Assembly: GCA_030446715.1 (NCBI GenBank)
Contig: JAUJMU010000006.1
Location: forward strand, 286,001-350,000
Length of the DNA stretch: 64,000 nt
Reading direction: 5' to 3'
Origin: Cytophagales bacterium
GTDB taxonomy: Bacteria > Bacteroidota > Bacteroidia > Cytophagales > 172606-1
Shown here: piece by piece, positions 10,002-18,254 of the stretch
Layout: each line of letters starts with the position of its first letter
Position numbering within the stretch: the stretch's first letter is position 1
The notes under the pieces: model-generated
What the model was told of the DNA's origin: nothing
Seen by the model: only the letters and a program-made list of their open reading frames with translations
Databases searched by the model: none
Translations under genes and position numbers: made by a program

Positions 10002-10754
10002 ATGCCTTTACGCCACTTTCTGCTGCTTATAACCTTTCTTGCAAGCGCCGGCCTCCTTGCCCAGACGCCCGCAAAACAAATAACCGAACAGAAACAAACC
10101 TGGCTGGCTTACCTCAATCAGACCCGCCTTTCTCCGAAGTTGGGTATCTGGACAGATATTCACCTGCGCCGGACGGATAATTTCTTCGACCGCTGGTCGC
10201 TGGGCATTGCCCGGGCCGGCCTTACGTATTACTTCTCAGACCGGGTGCGGCTCACGGGAGGCTACGCGTACATCCACCATTATCCGGCGGCCGGCAGCCA
10301 GACGGCGTGGCCGGAGCACCGGCCGTGGCAGCAGCTTCAATGGTTCGGGGTACACAAGGGATTCGCCACCATGCAGTACCTGCGGCTGGAGCAGCGGTAC
10401 CGCCGCCGGGTGACCAACGACCAGTTGCAGGAGGGTTATAACTTCAACCACCGGGTGCGGTATAACTTCCTGCTCACCGTGCCGCTGAAGGGCAGGCAGA
10501 TCACGGCCGGTGCTCCGTTTCTGGTGCTCAACGATGAACTACACATCAATCTGGGAAAGGAAATCACGTACAACTACTTCGATCAGAACCGGGCTTTTCT
10601 GGGAATCGGCTACCAGTTCCGGCCTGATCTGAACGCCCAGCTGGGCTACCTGAATGTGTTCCAGCAACTGCCGGCCGGCAACCGTTTTAACAACGCCCAC
10701 GCCATCCGTTTGTTTGTGTTCCACAACCTCGATTTCCGCCACAAGGAAGAATAA
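10002..10754 (+). CDS. DUF2490 domain outer-membrane-type protein
   Basis: The 250 aa protein has a signal peptide (residues 1-20, ending LLAQ) and a body of alternating aromatic strands (LGIWTDIHLRRTDNFFDRWSL, LTYYFSDRVRLTGGYAYIHHY, YLRLEQRYRRR), ending with a strand and terminal aromatic (FHNLDFRHK). This matches DUF2490, a Bacteroidota family predicted to form an outer-membrane beta barrel; its role is unknown. A GAGGAAG purine box lies just before the ATG. It stands alone between chrA and the convergent cold-shock gene. Confidence 0.85.
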   Translation: MPLRHFLLLITFLASAGLLAQTPAKQITEQKQTWLAYLNQTRLSPKLGIWTDIHLRRTDNFFDRWSLGIARAGLTYYFSDRVRLTGGYAYIHHYPAAGSQTAWPEHRPWQQLQWFGVHKGFATMQYLRLEQRYRRRVTNDQLQEGYNFNHRVRYNFLLTVPLKGRQITAGAPFLVLNDELHINLGKEITYNYFDQNRAFLGIGYQFRPDLNAQLGYLNVFQQLPAGNRFNNAHAIRLFVFHNLDFRHKEE

Positions 10755-10816
10755 GGTCAGAGGGTAGTATCTGCTTGTTGATGGTAATAGAAATATAAGC
10801 CGGCAGCGGTGGTCCG

Positions 10817-11269
10817 CTAGGCAATCTTTACGTTGTAGGCGTTTAATCCCTTGGGACCGCTTTCAACTTCAAAAGTGACTTTGTCTTTTTCTTTTATCTG
10901 ATTCAGCAGGCCCTTCATGTGCACGAAAATGCTCTCCTGGGTCTTCTGATCTCTGATAAATCCGTATCCTTTGGATTCGTTGAAGAAGGTAACAATGCCG
11001 GTGCGGATCAGATCCGCCGGATCAACAGGGGCTTGTTTGGGAATACCGATCTGGATGTTTTCCTGCTCCGTAATCCGCTTCTTTTTGGGGTCAACAGGAG
11101 TGGAGGTGATGTTGCCGTTTTCGTCAACGTAGGCCATCATTTCTTCGATCCCTTTTCCTTTATCGGAGTTAGCTTTCCGGTCTTCCTTCTTCTGCTCCTT
11201 GTCCTGCCTCTTTTGTAATCGTTTTTTTTCTTTTTCTTTTTTACTAAACGTTTGCTGCGATTTTGCCAT
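10817..11269 (-). CDS. Cold-shock domain protein with basic N-terminal extension
   Basis: The C-terminal ~60 residues form a cold-shock domain: GIVTFFNESKGYGFIRD (RNP1), ESIFVHMKGL (RNP2) and KVTFEVESGPKGLNAYNV. The first ~45 residues are almost pure Lys/Glu/Gln (KKEKEKKRLQKRQDKEQ), likely a flexible RNA-binding tail. This longer architecture (150 aa) is common in Bacteroidota. It probably acts as a cytoplasmic RNA chaperone. The upstream 100 bases are AT-rich and may be a regulated leader, but I see no defined thermosensor. Confidence 0.9.
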   Translation of the reverse strand: MAKSQQTFSKKEKEKKRLQKRQDKEQKKEDRKANSDKGKGIEEMMAYVDENGNITSTPVDPKKKRITEQENIQIGIPKQAPVDPADLIRTGIVTFFNESKGYGFIRDQKTQESIFVHMKGLLNQIKEKDKVTFEVESGPKGLNAYNVKIA

Positions 11270-11514
11270 ATTTAATTAAACTGTTGATAATCAGATAACT
11301 GTATTGTATCTTGAACTTGTTGTTTTTCCCTGACCCGGGGAAGACCTAAAGTTACCTTATTTTGCAGAATACCTTTGCTGCGGCCCCGTATTTTACTTTG
11401 GCAACTGCTGCCGGTCCTGAGTGCCTCAAGCAAAACAGTTCCTTCGGGAAAAGCGTTCACCTTTTCCGGAGGAGATTGTCCGGGTATACAGCCATTGGAA
11501 TACAACCTCATTTG

Positions 11515-12372
11515 TCAGTACACCCTCTGGTCCGGCAGGGTAAAGAAGAAAGCAGCACCTTTGTCTGGTTCGGCCTCCGCCCAGATTTCCCCGCCGTGCT
11601 TGAGGATGATCCTGTGGACAATGGCCAGTCCGATGCCGGTACCCTCAAACTCCCGGCTGGAGTGCATGCGCTGAAATGACCTGAAAAGCCCGGATGCATA
11701 CCGCATGTCAAAGCCGGCGCCGTTGTCTTTCACGCAGAAGGCCTCTCCCCTGCCGGTAGTGACCCGGCTGACGGCTATCGTGGCTTCTTCTTTTTTGGAA
11801 CTGTATTTCCACGCATTGCTGAGCAGGTTCTGTAGGGCAATCTGCAACAGACGACCATTGGCCCGGGCGGTCAGGCCCGGTGCAATCTGCCAGTCTACTT
11901 TCCGTCCGGGGTTTTCCCGTTGCAACTCGTTTCGGATTTCTTCGGCCATGCCTGACACATCCACCGAATACAAATGCAGTTCCGTGCGGGATACCCGGGA
12001 GAGCTTGAGCAGGTCGTCAATCAGGTGGCCCATCCGCTGGGAGGCTGACCGGATGGTATGCAGGTTCTCTCTTCCCTCCTCGTCGAGTACATTTTCGTAA
12101 TCCGTCAGCAATACGTTGCTGAACCCGTCAATGCTGCGGAGCGGTGAACGGAGGTCGTGGGAAACGGAATAGGAAAATGCCTCAAGTTCCTTGTTTACTG
12201 CCTGCAGCTGGGCGGTTCTTTCCGAGACCTTCCGTTCAAGCTCCTCGTTGAGATGAAGCATTTTTCCCTCATACTCCTTCCGGCCCGTGATGTCTATGTG
12301 GGTTCCCACCATCCGCAGGGGCTTTCCTTCCGCATCCCGGCTGATTACTCTGCCACTGCCGAGTACTACCAC
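11515..12372 (-). CDS. Sensor histidine kinase, 5' truncated with collapsed PAS domain
   Basis: It retains a PAS-associated C-terminal strand (ITGRKEYEGKML), a coiled linker, HisKA with the phosphoacceptor His72 (SYSVSHDLRSPLR) and an HATPase_c domain (LLSNAWKYSSK, VKDNGAGFD, GTGIGLAIVHRI). The start used is GTG at 12372. Upstream the same frame stays open to 12540 and encodes LEEEKQRLELALWGGNLGLWD, the beginning of a PAS domain, but the middle of the PAS fold is missing between WDWDIQ and VLGSGRV. No ATG lies in that stretch. It looks like a larger kinase that lost its N-terminus and part of its sensor. The catalytic core is intact; function is doubtful. Confidence 0.75.
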   Translation of the reverse strand: MVVLGSGRVISRDAEGKPLRMVGTHIDITGRKEYEGKMLHLNEELERKVSERTAQLQAVNKELEAFSYSVSHDLRSPLRSIDGFSNVLLTDYENVLDEEGRENLHTIRSASQRMGHLIDDLLKLSRVSRTELHLYSVDVSGMAEEIRNELQRENPGRKVDWQIAPGLTARANGRLLQIALQNLLSNAWKYSSKKEEATIAVSRVTTGRGEAFCVKDNGAGFDMRYASGLFRSFQRMHSSREFEGTGIGLAIVHRIILKHGGEIWAEAEPDKGAAFFFTLPDQRVY

Positions 12373-12537
12373 CTTCCCCTTTTGTATGTCCCAGTCCCAG
12401 AGGCCAAGGTTACCTCCCCAGAGGGCAAGTTCCAGACGCTGTTTTTCTTCTTCCAGCTTTCTGGTAAACCCGACCCGTTCTGTGCGTCTGTGCGGGCGGA
12501 GCCGGAGTAACGGCTCGGCACCTGACGCGGTCTGTAA

Positions 12538-12996
12538 TTATTTAAAATGCAACTTCATCCCTTCATGGGAGGCAACAAAGCCAAGAGCTTCGTAAAACTT
12601 TTTCGCTTCCACCCGTTTTTTGTCGGTGGTCAACTGCAGCAGGTGGGCACCTTTTGCTTTTGCCCTCCCGATTGCGTATTGAAAAATGGCCGTTCCCAAA
12701 CCTTGCCCCCGGTAAACGGCCTTCACCCGCACGGCCTCAATCTGGGCCCTGAGCCCGCCCTGGTAGGTCAGGTAAGGAATAAAGGTCAGCTGGAAGGTAG
12801 CCACAATTTCGCCCTCCAGCTCAACCACGGTCAGTTCCTGATTCTTGTCGGCCGTGATGGCCCGGAAGGCTGCCTCGTAAGACGGCGAAAGGGGTAGCTG
12901 CAGGCTTTCCCGTCCGGCTCCGAGCTTATCGTCGAGGAGCATGCTGATGATTTCCTCCAGGTCTGCCCGGGTAGCGGATCTGTATTGCAATTCCAT
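12538..12996 (-). CDS. GNAT-family N-acetyltransferase
   Basis: The 152 aa protein begins YRSATRADLEEIISMLLDDK, a typical GNAT first helix. It contains the acetyl-CoA-binding motif A (VRVKAVYRGQGLGTAIFQYAI, with the RGQGLG pyrophosphate loop) and ends with FYEALGFVASHEGMKLHFK. Close relatives transfer acetyl groups to small amines or amino acids; the substrate is not predictable here. Its TAA stop lies in the same frame as, and directly before, the open stretch leading into the histidine kinase remnant, so a deletion may have brought the two together. Confidence 0.88.
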   Translation of the reverse strand: MELQYRSATRADLEEIISMLLDDKLGAGRESLQLPLSPSYEAAFRAITADKNQELTVVELEGEIVATFQLTFIPYLTYQGGLRAQIEAVRVKAVYRGQGLGTAIFQYAIGRAKAKGAHLLQLTTDKKRVEAKKFYEALGFVASHEGMKLHFK

Positions 12997-13263
12997 CTAT
13001 GTGTTTTCTGGTAAATTTCTCCTCTTTGGCCATCCAACCCGACTCTCGTCCGGTTGAATGGCAAACCAGTGATACGGGTGCCTTTTCCGTTTTATAGCTA
13101 CTGCATCTCCGGTTCAGTTAACCGGAAGCCGTTCCTTCGCCTTGAAGCGTAAACCGGGGTGAACCGGCCAATCCCGTTTGTCCATTGCAGAACGAAGGTT
13201 TCCATCCGCAAAAATCCGGATCAGGATTCAGTCAGAAAGGCTGGTGTGCCCCGCCGGGTGAAT

Positions 13264-13710
13264 TTACAGACGGTTCTGCAACGCTTTTAACTGATCAGAT
13301 ACCTTCTTGCCGGCTCCTTCGATCACGATCACGCCATTCACGGATCTTGATCCATACATTGCTACTGTCTGCGGACCGGGCCGGAGTACACTGATTTTTC
13401 TGGTATCCTTCAGGGCAAAGTGATTCAGGGTGTTTTTATCCACCACTATCCCACTGAAAACAATCAGGGGCTCATTGTCGATCAGGAGCGTATTGGCCAC
13501 CGGAGCACCCGCCTGACTGCCTTGCGGAGAGGTCAGTGGCCCACTGATCATGATTCTGTCAGACAGGAACGGTCCCTGAACTGCTTCCTTCTCAAATTTC
13601 AGTTCGTATCGGATCAAAGAATCGACGCGTACACGTAAATCAGACTGAGTCTGCGCAGTACAATGGCTAAACAGCAAAACAAGCACAATGGATACGGCTG
13701 ATCTTTTCAT
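13264..13710 (-). CDS. Small secreted protein with TonB-plug-like C-terminus
   Basis: The 148 aa protein has a signal peptide (residues 1-19, VLVLLFSHCTAQ). The C-terminal half resembles the plug domain of TonB-dependent receptors: ISVLRPGPQTVAMYGSRSVNGVIVIEG, matching the common AxxxYGSRGANGVIxI pattern. There is no barrel. Similar stand-alone plug-like proteins occur in Bacteroidota, some within signalling or receptor loci; a role cannot be assigned. It is read 12 bases downstream of the P-loop gene at 13723-14268 on the same strand and may be co-transcribed. Confidence 0.7.
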   Translation of the reverse strand: MKRSAVSIVLVLLFSHCTAQTQSDLRVRVDSLIRYELKFEKEAVQGPFLSDRIMISGPLTSPQGSQAGAPVANTLLIDNEPLIVFSGIVVDKNTLNHFALKDTRKISVLRPGPQTVAMYGSRSVNGVIVIEGAGKKVSDQLKALQNRL

Positions 13711-13722
13711 TTTCGTTCGTGG

Positions 13723-14268
13723 TCAGTGGTGGTATTCCTTGATCTTTTCGATAATTCTCTCCGTCCGTTGCGCTACCGACAGGTCACCTTCGAGTCGCAG
13801 GACCGGGCAGGACAGCTTTTCAAGCCACTGTTGGTGCGCGGCTATCGTGCGCCCCCGGGCAGTATTGGTGTCATAGCCGGAAGCCCACTGGATAAACTCC
13901 CGGTACTGCTGATTTCGTACGGGGTCAGAAAAGATCACCGCTCCGTATCTTTCTGCCTCTCTTTTTCTGAGCCGCTCTATCCGGATAGCTGATGGGAGCC
14001 AGAGAAACACCACCAGATCAAATTCGGCCGGCCACTTTTCCCCCCAGTTTATGACTGAGCCGCCGAATATCCAGTCCGTGTGTCCGGACAAATCAACCCT
14101 GATCAGGTGATCCCGTTCCTCAGGGTTACGTCTGATGGTAAAAGGAGGGTCAGACAATTCCCAATAATAGCGGTCACTGTCAAAATACGGGTAACCCAAC
14201 GTCTTCGATACATACTCCCCCAGGGTAGTCACTCCGGTTCCTGATGCGCCGAGCAGGTGAATTTTCAT
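13723..14268 (-). CDS. P-loop NTPase of adenylate-kinase-like type
   Basis: The 181 aa protein begins MKIHLLGASGTGVTTLGEYV, a Walker A-like loop at residues 7-15 in which the usual Lys is Val. The family typically reads GASGSGTTTL, so loss of Lys is a family trait rather than damage. Next come YPYFDSDRYYWE, the Walker B-like FDLVVFLWLP, and a lid region rich in Arg (RIERLRKREAERYG). Relatives are annotated as AAA or shikimate/adenylate-kinase-like proteins of unknown substrate. Cytoplasmic. Confidence 0.75.
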   Translation of the reverse strand: MKIHLLGASGTGVTTLGEYVSKTLGYPYFDSDRYYWELSDPPFTIRRNPEERDHLIRVDLSGHTDWIFGGSVINWGEKWPAEFDLVVFLWLPSAIRIERLRKREAERYGAVIFSDPVRNQQYREFIQWASGYDTNTARGRTIAAHQQWLEKLSCPVLRLEGDLSVAQRTERIIEKIKEYHH

Positions 14269-14281
14269 CGGGTGGTTTTAT

Positions 14282-14539
14282 TCAGCTTCCGTTTTCGCCC
14301 AAAAATAACACTTCCTCCTTATCATAAGGTGGTACTAACCCGTAGCTTATGCCCGCACTGCGAAAAAAGCCCTCAAGCAATTCAAACTTCTGATTACAAA
14401 ATTCTCCGGTCTGAAACCGCTTTGGAAAAGCTGAAAACTGATCACAGCTGAAACAGATTTCCATGCAGGCAAACGGCTCATCGCGGGAATTGCAGAAGAC
14501 GATGGCATTTCTGGGGTGTGGACGCCTGAACCGGTACAC
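14282..14539 (-). pseudogene. C-terminal part of a conserved hypothetical protein
   Basis: The frame NAIVFCNSRDEPFACMEICF, followed by SCDQFSAFPKRFQTGEFCNQK and FELLEGFFRSAGISYG, looks like a real conserved C-terminal domain with a CxxCD pair and a later Cys. I recognise its general style from Bacteroidota hypotheticals but cannot name it. Upstream it runs straight into the perfect palindrome at 14536-14581, and no family-like N-terminus precedes that. The first 5' codon (GTG at 14539) is probably not a natural start. I treat it as a truncated gene. Confidence 0.55.
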
Positions 14540-14581
14540 CGCTTCTGATTCAAGCGTGGACGCTTGAATCAGAAGCGGTGT
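14536..14581. repeat. Perfect 22-base inverted repeat with 2-base loop
   Basis: Arms 14536-14557 and 14560-14581 are exact reverse complements, separated by GG. No T-run follows, so a simple intrinsic terminator is not obvious. It marks the break point of the partial gene at 14282-14539. Confidence 0.85.
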
Positions 14582-14609
14582 CGAAGGGTTTGGTGTTATA
14601 GTAATTCTT

Positions 14610-15080
14610 CTATTGTTTACCCTGTTGCTTTATGTATTCCTCCGCATTCCAGGTAAAGCCAAAGTATCGTACATATTCAACCATGGGTGGTAATCCTACG
14701 GCGGATCTTCTTTTATCGACGTTGGCGGGATCTTCTAAAGGAAGAACATAAGGTTTACCGGTTGCCTTGTCAAATCCAATCTGACTGCCATAGAGTTGTT
14801 TTTTCCCTTGCCCCAGTGCTACCCTGTCTTCCAGCAACGCCAGGGAACTGGCCTGAGCATCTCCTTTTCTGACTGCCTCCCTCAGCATCGGCAGATACTT
14901 CTCCTGGGTAGCCTGATCGCTATGCTGAATGACAAGGAACAGGGCTTGGTTGGCTTGTTGCCCTACGTTTTTAGGACCAACCCAACCTTGTTTATCCAAA
15001 ATCGCTTTTACTTGAACCAGGTTAATACTGTCCTGCCTGACATGGCGGACCCCAGTCTCGGCCTGGTCGAGGGTCCGTTC
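14610..15080 (-). pseudogene. DUF6624-type protein, N-terminus deleted
   Basis: The frame carries the family signature in order: QDSINLVQVKAILDKQGWVG, ALFLVIQHSDQATQEKYLPM, SSLALLEDRVALGQGKKQLYG and DPANVDKRRSAVGLPPMVEY. The N-terminal signal peptide and first third are missing. The reading frame fuses near 15065-15090 to the end of the IS21 istA fragment in another frame. A deletion between an IS21 copy and this gene would give this arrangement. Confidence 0.7.
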
Positions 15081-16099
15081 TTCTGCACTTTAGCCTGTTG
15101 GTAGTGTTTAAGCTCGCAGGCAGTAGTGGGCAGTGGTTTGAGGAAAGCCTTTTCCTGCTCTTCAAACACCTGCCGGCGGGAGTAACTTCTGCCCTGGAAG
15201 AGTTTCTGGTTATGCTGCTCAACTAGTTCACTGATCGCAAAGCTGAGTTCTTGAAGACTGGTGAATACCCGTTTCCGTAAAGGGGCATATACCCTGGAGT
15301 AAACAATGTTGACGGCTCCTTCTGCCAACGCTTTGTCACGCGGCCTGGCTACCCGTGTGGGTAGAATCACGGTTTGATAGTGGAGGGCAAAATCAGTAAG
15401 CGACTCGTTGAGTTCGGGCTCATAGCGGTCGGCTTTGGTGACAGCACTTTTCAGATTATCGGGCACAATGGCCTGAGGTACTCCACCACAGTAATGAAGG
15501 GCACGGGCCAGACAGGCAAGAAAGTCTTCTTTACGCTGGCTGATGACGCCACAGGCATATGTAAGCTGACTGCAGCCTAAGATAGCAACAAACACTTCCA
15601 CCGGCTGGATATCCCCTGTAACCGGATCAGTCAGATGCAGCTTTTCTCCGGCAAAGTCGACAAAAAGCTTGTCTCCTGCCTTGTGTTCCAAATGCAGGGT
15701 GGCCTGTCTGCTGCGCCGCCACTGCTGATAGTGGTAACAAAACCGGGAGTACTGGTAGCCCTCCGCAACCTGCTGCTTGTATTCCAGCCAGAGCACGTAG
15801 CGGTTCACCCCGGGCTGGATAAGTTCTTTTTCCAGCTCTTCAAACCGGCTCTCTGAATCCCGGTACCGGTTCATGGAAGTAACATCACTCCCGGACTTTT
15901 TCAGCAGCCCTTCCAACTGCTGGCCACTTTCTTCTTCGGGCAAGACCGCCAATGGAGTGTCAGCTAATTGCCTTAAGTAGTGGCGGACGGTATTGCGGGA
16001 AACAGAAAGCAGCCGGCTCATCTGCCGGATGGACTTTCCCTCTTTTTGAAGTTCAAGCAGGTGTCGGATCAGGTGCATGGGTTTACGGTGATTGGCCAT
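15008..16099 (-). pseudogene. IS21-family IstA transposase, 3' truncated
   Basis: From the ATG at 16099 (MANHRKPMHLIRHLLELQKE) there is a helix-turn-helix (SIRQMSRLLSVSRNTVRHYL). The rve core follows, with LFVDFAGEKLHL (first Asp), IVPDNLKSAVTKADRYEP (second Asp) and ARPRDKALAEGAVNIVYSRV (Glu). The C-terminus breaks after YQQAKVQKNG, whereas family members continue for roughly 130 more residues. The istB ATPase gene that should follow is absent. It is therefore a non-autonomous remnant; the truncation coincides with the DUF6624 junction. Confidence 0.85.
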
Positions 16100-16129
16100 C
16101 GTTCCAGGGGATTGTTGCCCCGGAACCAA

Positions 16130-16603
16130 AGCATTTTTGCGTAAACCATCTGCCTTTCCCCGAGGTGGGTCAGTTTGCCCGGAATTCCCCGGGTGACCAC
16201 TTTCCCGAATCAGTGGGTCAGCTCAACCGTATTATCCAGGAGCAACCGGCCTCTTTACGTTACCAGTGCAGGTATAGACATAGTTGTGGCGGCGGACTGT
16301 ATCCAACGGATGGCGGGGGAAAACCGCATACCAGTCCTGCTTAAAACGTTGGATCAGCTTACAAAACAGTAATCCGTACGCCTGACCTGGAAACTCAGGT
16401 GACCTTAGTGACGGGTGACCTTAGGTACTTCCGGCTTTTAACTGATAAGCGGGTTGAATCTGGGCAACCCGCATTACCACTCAGTAAATTATTAAACAAA
16501 GTGTGCCTGCGTAATTCAAACTCCTGCACCCGAAGATTGAACCTTTAACTCTCTTTTAAGAGGAGCAGGTTTTGAGAAGTTGCGTCTGCCATTCCGACAG
16601 TTA
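16130..16603. other. Gene-free stretch between IS21 remnant and IS5
   Basis: Two similar words beginning GTGGGTCAG (near 16166 and 16211) may be multiple terminal repeats of the IS21 element. A small hairpin (GCGGGTTG/CAACCCGC, 16449-16472) follows. No coding frame is convincing. Confidence 0.4.
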
Positions 16604-17527
16604 GAGTGTGTTTAAAATCTGAGAGGGGGCAAATTGCGAAACTGACAAGGGGTTGAGCACAAGGGTTGAAAAGGGAATTGGTCCTAACTTGTGGTTATCA
16701 AATCTCAGGTTAGTTATGGTAGTAGTTAAGCTCAGGTTCAAACGTGAACGGTTTACCCCATTGACCAATTCCCAATGGGAAGTTATTGAAAAAACAATTG
16801 ACAACGGCAGAAAGCGTAAGCACAGTTTAAGAGCAGTGGTCAATGGGATTTTGAAGATCACCAGAACGGGCACTCAGTGGCGTAATCTGGAAGAAAGTCC
16901 TTGTGTATATCCAGGCTGGCCGAGTTTGTATTACTACTTCCGCAAGTGGCAACAGAACGGAGTATGGTCGGCAGTGTTAAGCTTACTGGTTGAACAAGAG
17001 CGGCAAAGACAAGGCAGACCCGCCAAAGCATCGGCTGGCCGTTGATTCGCAAAGCGTCAGGAAGGGCAGTCTGATCAGTTTAGACACGGGCATTGATGGG
17101 GGTAAGAAGGTCAACGGCAGAAAAAGGCACCTGGCCGTTGATTCGCTGGGCCTGCCTTTAGCCCTGCACGTATCAGCGGCCAACAAGCAGGACGGACAAG
17201 AAGGTATTGAACTGCTTTGGCAACTTGATAAGGCTACTGACCGGCTGGCTCTGATCCGGGCCGACAAGGCGTACAAAGGCGATTTTACCACTTGTGCTGA
17301 CTACTACCACTGGAAAGTAGAAGTAAGCCAGAAGCCTGAGTCGGCTCAAGGTTTTGTCCCTCAAACCGGAAGATGGCAAGTAGAACGATCCTTCGGTTGG
17401 TTCAATTTCTTCCGCAGGCTCAGCCGGGACTTTGAGAAAACAGTAGAATCTTCCCTGGCTTTCATGCAATTAGCCTTTATTGACATCATTTTGGCAAGAA
17501 CACCCAATTAAATTCTTAAACACACTC
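16604..17527 (+). mobile_element. IS5-family element, copy 1 (924 bp)
   Basis: The ends are inverted repeats GAGTGTGTTTAA and TTAAACACACTC, flanked by the 3-base duplication TTA (16601-16603 and 17528-17530). The internal sequence matches copy 2 (49762-50688) almost base for base but lacks three bases: one G in the leader, and two bases in the gene near 17030. Copy 1 sits just downstream of the tRNA array. Confidence 0.92.
16716..17511 (+). pseudogene. IS5-family transposase, copy 1, 2-base deletion
   Basis: The start MVVVKLRFKRERFTPLTNSQ and first 100 codons equal copy 2. A 2-base loss in the stretch GCATCGGC-GGCCG near 17030 shifts the frame. The catalytic half (LAVDSQSVRKGSLISLDTG, GGKKVNGRKRHLAVDSLGLP, RWQVERSFGWFNFFRRLSRD) continues to 17511 in the other frame. 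The DDE motifs themselves are intact, so this is a recent lesion. Confidence 0.9.
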
Positions 17528-17559
17528 TTAGACTATTTGTACACATCGACTGCTTTTTT

Positions 17560-17636
17560 TGGTACCCCCGGTGCGACTCGAACGCACACTGGCTGGTTTC
17601 TAAGACCAGTGCCTCTGCCAATTGGGCTACGGGGGC
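17560..17636 (-). tRNA. tRNA with anticodon UAG (Leu, CUN), class I shape
   Basis: The cloverleaf has acceptor GCCCCCG/CGGGGGT, D-arm, anticodon stem CTGGT/ACCAG with loop CTTAGAA (anticodon UAG) and T-arm GTGCG-TTCGAGT-CGCAC. A73 and an encoded CCA are present. The variable loop is only about five bases, whereas bacterial Leu tRNAs normally have a long variable arm. The assignment to Leu rests on anticodon and A73. It is the last gene of the array. Confidence 0.8.
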
Positions 17637-17761
17637 AATAAAAAAGCCCCGACCGGTTAATGCTGGATGCTTTCTGCTAGAAATCCGGCAAAAGGCAACC
17701 TCCATTTCCCGTCAGGTAGCGTAAAAGGCCGAGGTATAACAGGTGGATTTTTTTCATGACG

Positions 17762-17793
17762 CAAATGCAATACGGGAATTCAATACAAGTCAG
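17762..17793 (-). promoter_or_regulatory. Possible internal promoter before the UAG tRNA
   Basis: On the minus strand, CTG is followed after 21 bases by TGCATTTG, a weakened match to TTG-(19-21)-TAnnTTTG. The surrounding ~40 bases resemble the stronger promoter at 18492-18523, as if duplicated. It would serve the UAG tRNA alone. Confidence 0.4.
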
Positions 17794-17805
17794 GTAAAAT
17801 TTCAG

Positions 17806-17876
17806 TGACTCCGGGAAGACTCGAACTTCCACTGACGGTGTCGAAGACCGTTGTCCTTCCGTTAGACGACGGAGCC
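17806..17876 (-). tRNA. tRNA-Arg(UCG)
   Basis: Acceptor GGCTCCG/CGGAGTC, anticodon stem ACGGT/ACCGT with loop CTTCGAC, giving anticodon UCG (CGA, CGG). T-arm GGAAG-TTCGAGT-CTTCC, A73 and C35 fit Arg identity. No CCA is encoded. The 3' part (17812-17833) is identical to that of the neighbouring GCG tRNA, and the D-arm side resembles the Gln tRNA of the array. Confidence 0.85.
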
Positions 17877-17897
17877 ATGCAGATATTAAATCAGGTG

Positions 17898-17970
17898 TGA
17901 ACACGGGAAGACTCGAACTTCCACTCTTCACCGTCGCAGGGTGATGCTTTTCCAGTTAAGCTACGTGTCC
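17898..17970 (-). tRNA. tRNA-Arg(GCG)
   Basis: Acceptor GGACACG/CGTGTTC, D-stem GCTT/AAGC, anticodon stem TCACC/GGTGA with loop CTGCGAC, giving GCG (CGC, CGU), and T-arm GGAAG-TTCGAGT-CTTCC with A73. Most bacteria read CGY with an inosine-modified ACG tRNA instead, so a GCG tRNA is unusual. No CCA is encoded. Confidence 0.85.
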
Positions 17971-17986
17971 GGTATTCAAAAATAAG

Positions 17987-18061
17987 GGTGCTGGACGGGG
18001 CTCGAACCCGTACATTCCTCTTTCACAGAGAGGCGACCTGACCGTTTGGTCCACCGGCACC
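17987..18061 (-). tRNA. tRNA-His(GUG)
   Basis: Anticodon stem CCTCT/AGAGG with loop CTGTGAA gives GUG. The extra 5' G (complement of 18061) pairs with C73, the histidine identity pair. D-stem GACC/GGTC and T-arm ACGGG-TTCGAGC-CCCGT are complete. The acceptor has one C-A mismatch at 5-68. No CCA is encoded. Confidence 0.88.
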
Positions 18062-18067
18062 GTGTAA

Positions 18068-18141
18068 TGGCTCGCGGGGGTGGATTTGAACCACCATCTG
18101 CAGGTTCAAAGCCTGCTGTCCTGCCGTTAGACGACCCGCAA
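18068..18141 (-). tRNA. tRNA-Gln(UUG)
   Basis: Acceptor TTGCGGG/CCCGCGA, giving the U1-A72 pair and G73 typical of glutamine. Anticodon stem GCAGG/CCTGC with loop CTTTGAA gives UUG (CAA, CAG). T-arm GGTGG-TTCAAAT-CCACC. CCA follows G73 in the DNA. Confidence 0.88.
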
Positions 18142-18254
18142 GTGAGTTGTACTTTTTTAATAAGGCAAAGCGATGCCAGTCAAGCTGAGCAGTAGCTTTT
18201 TTATGTTTTACCTAAAATCAGACGTATAAAAACCGCCTTGTCCGGCATCAAAAG

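Noticed and set aside
16175..16372. 65-codon frame after the IS21 remnant
   Set aside because: No family resemblance, and it overlaps probable IS21 terminal repeats.
17560..17636. Idea that the UAG-anticodon tRNA is an amber suppressor for the TAG inside the IS630 gene at 1466
   Set aside because: An anticodon UAG pairs with CUA/CUG codons. Reading a TAG stop needs anticodon CUA, so there is no suppressor here.
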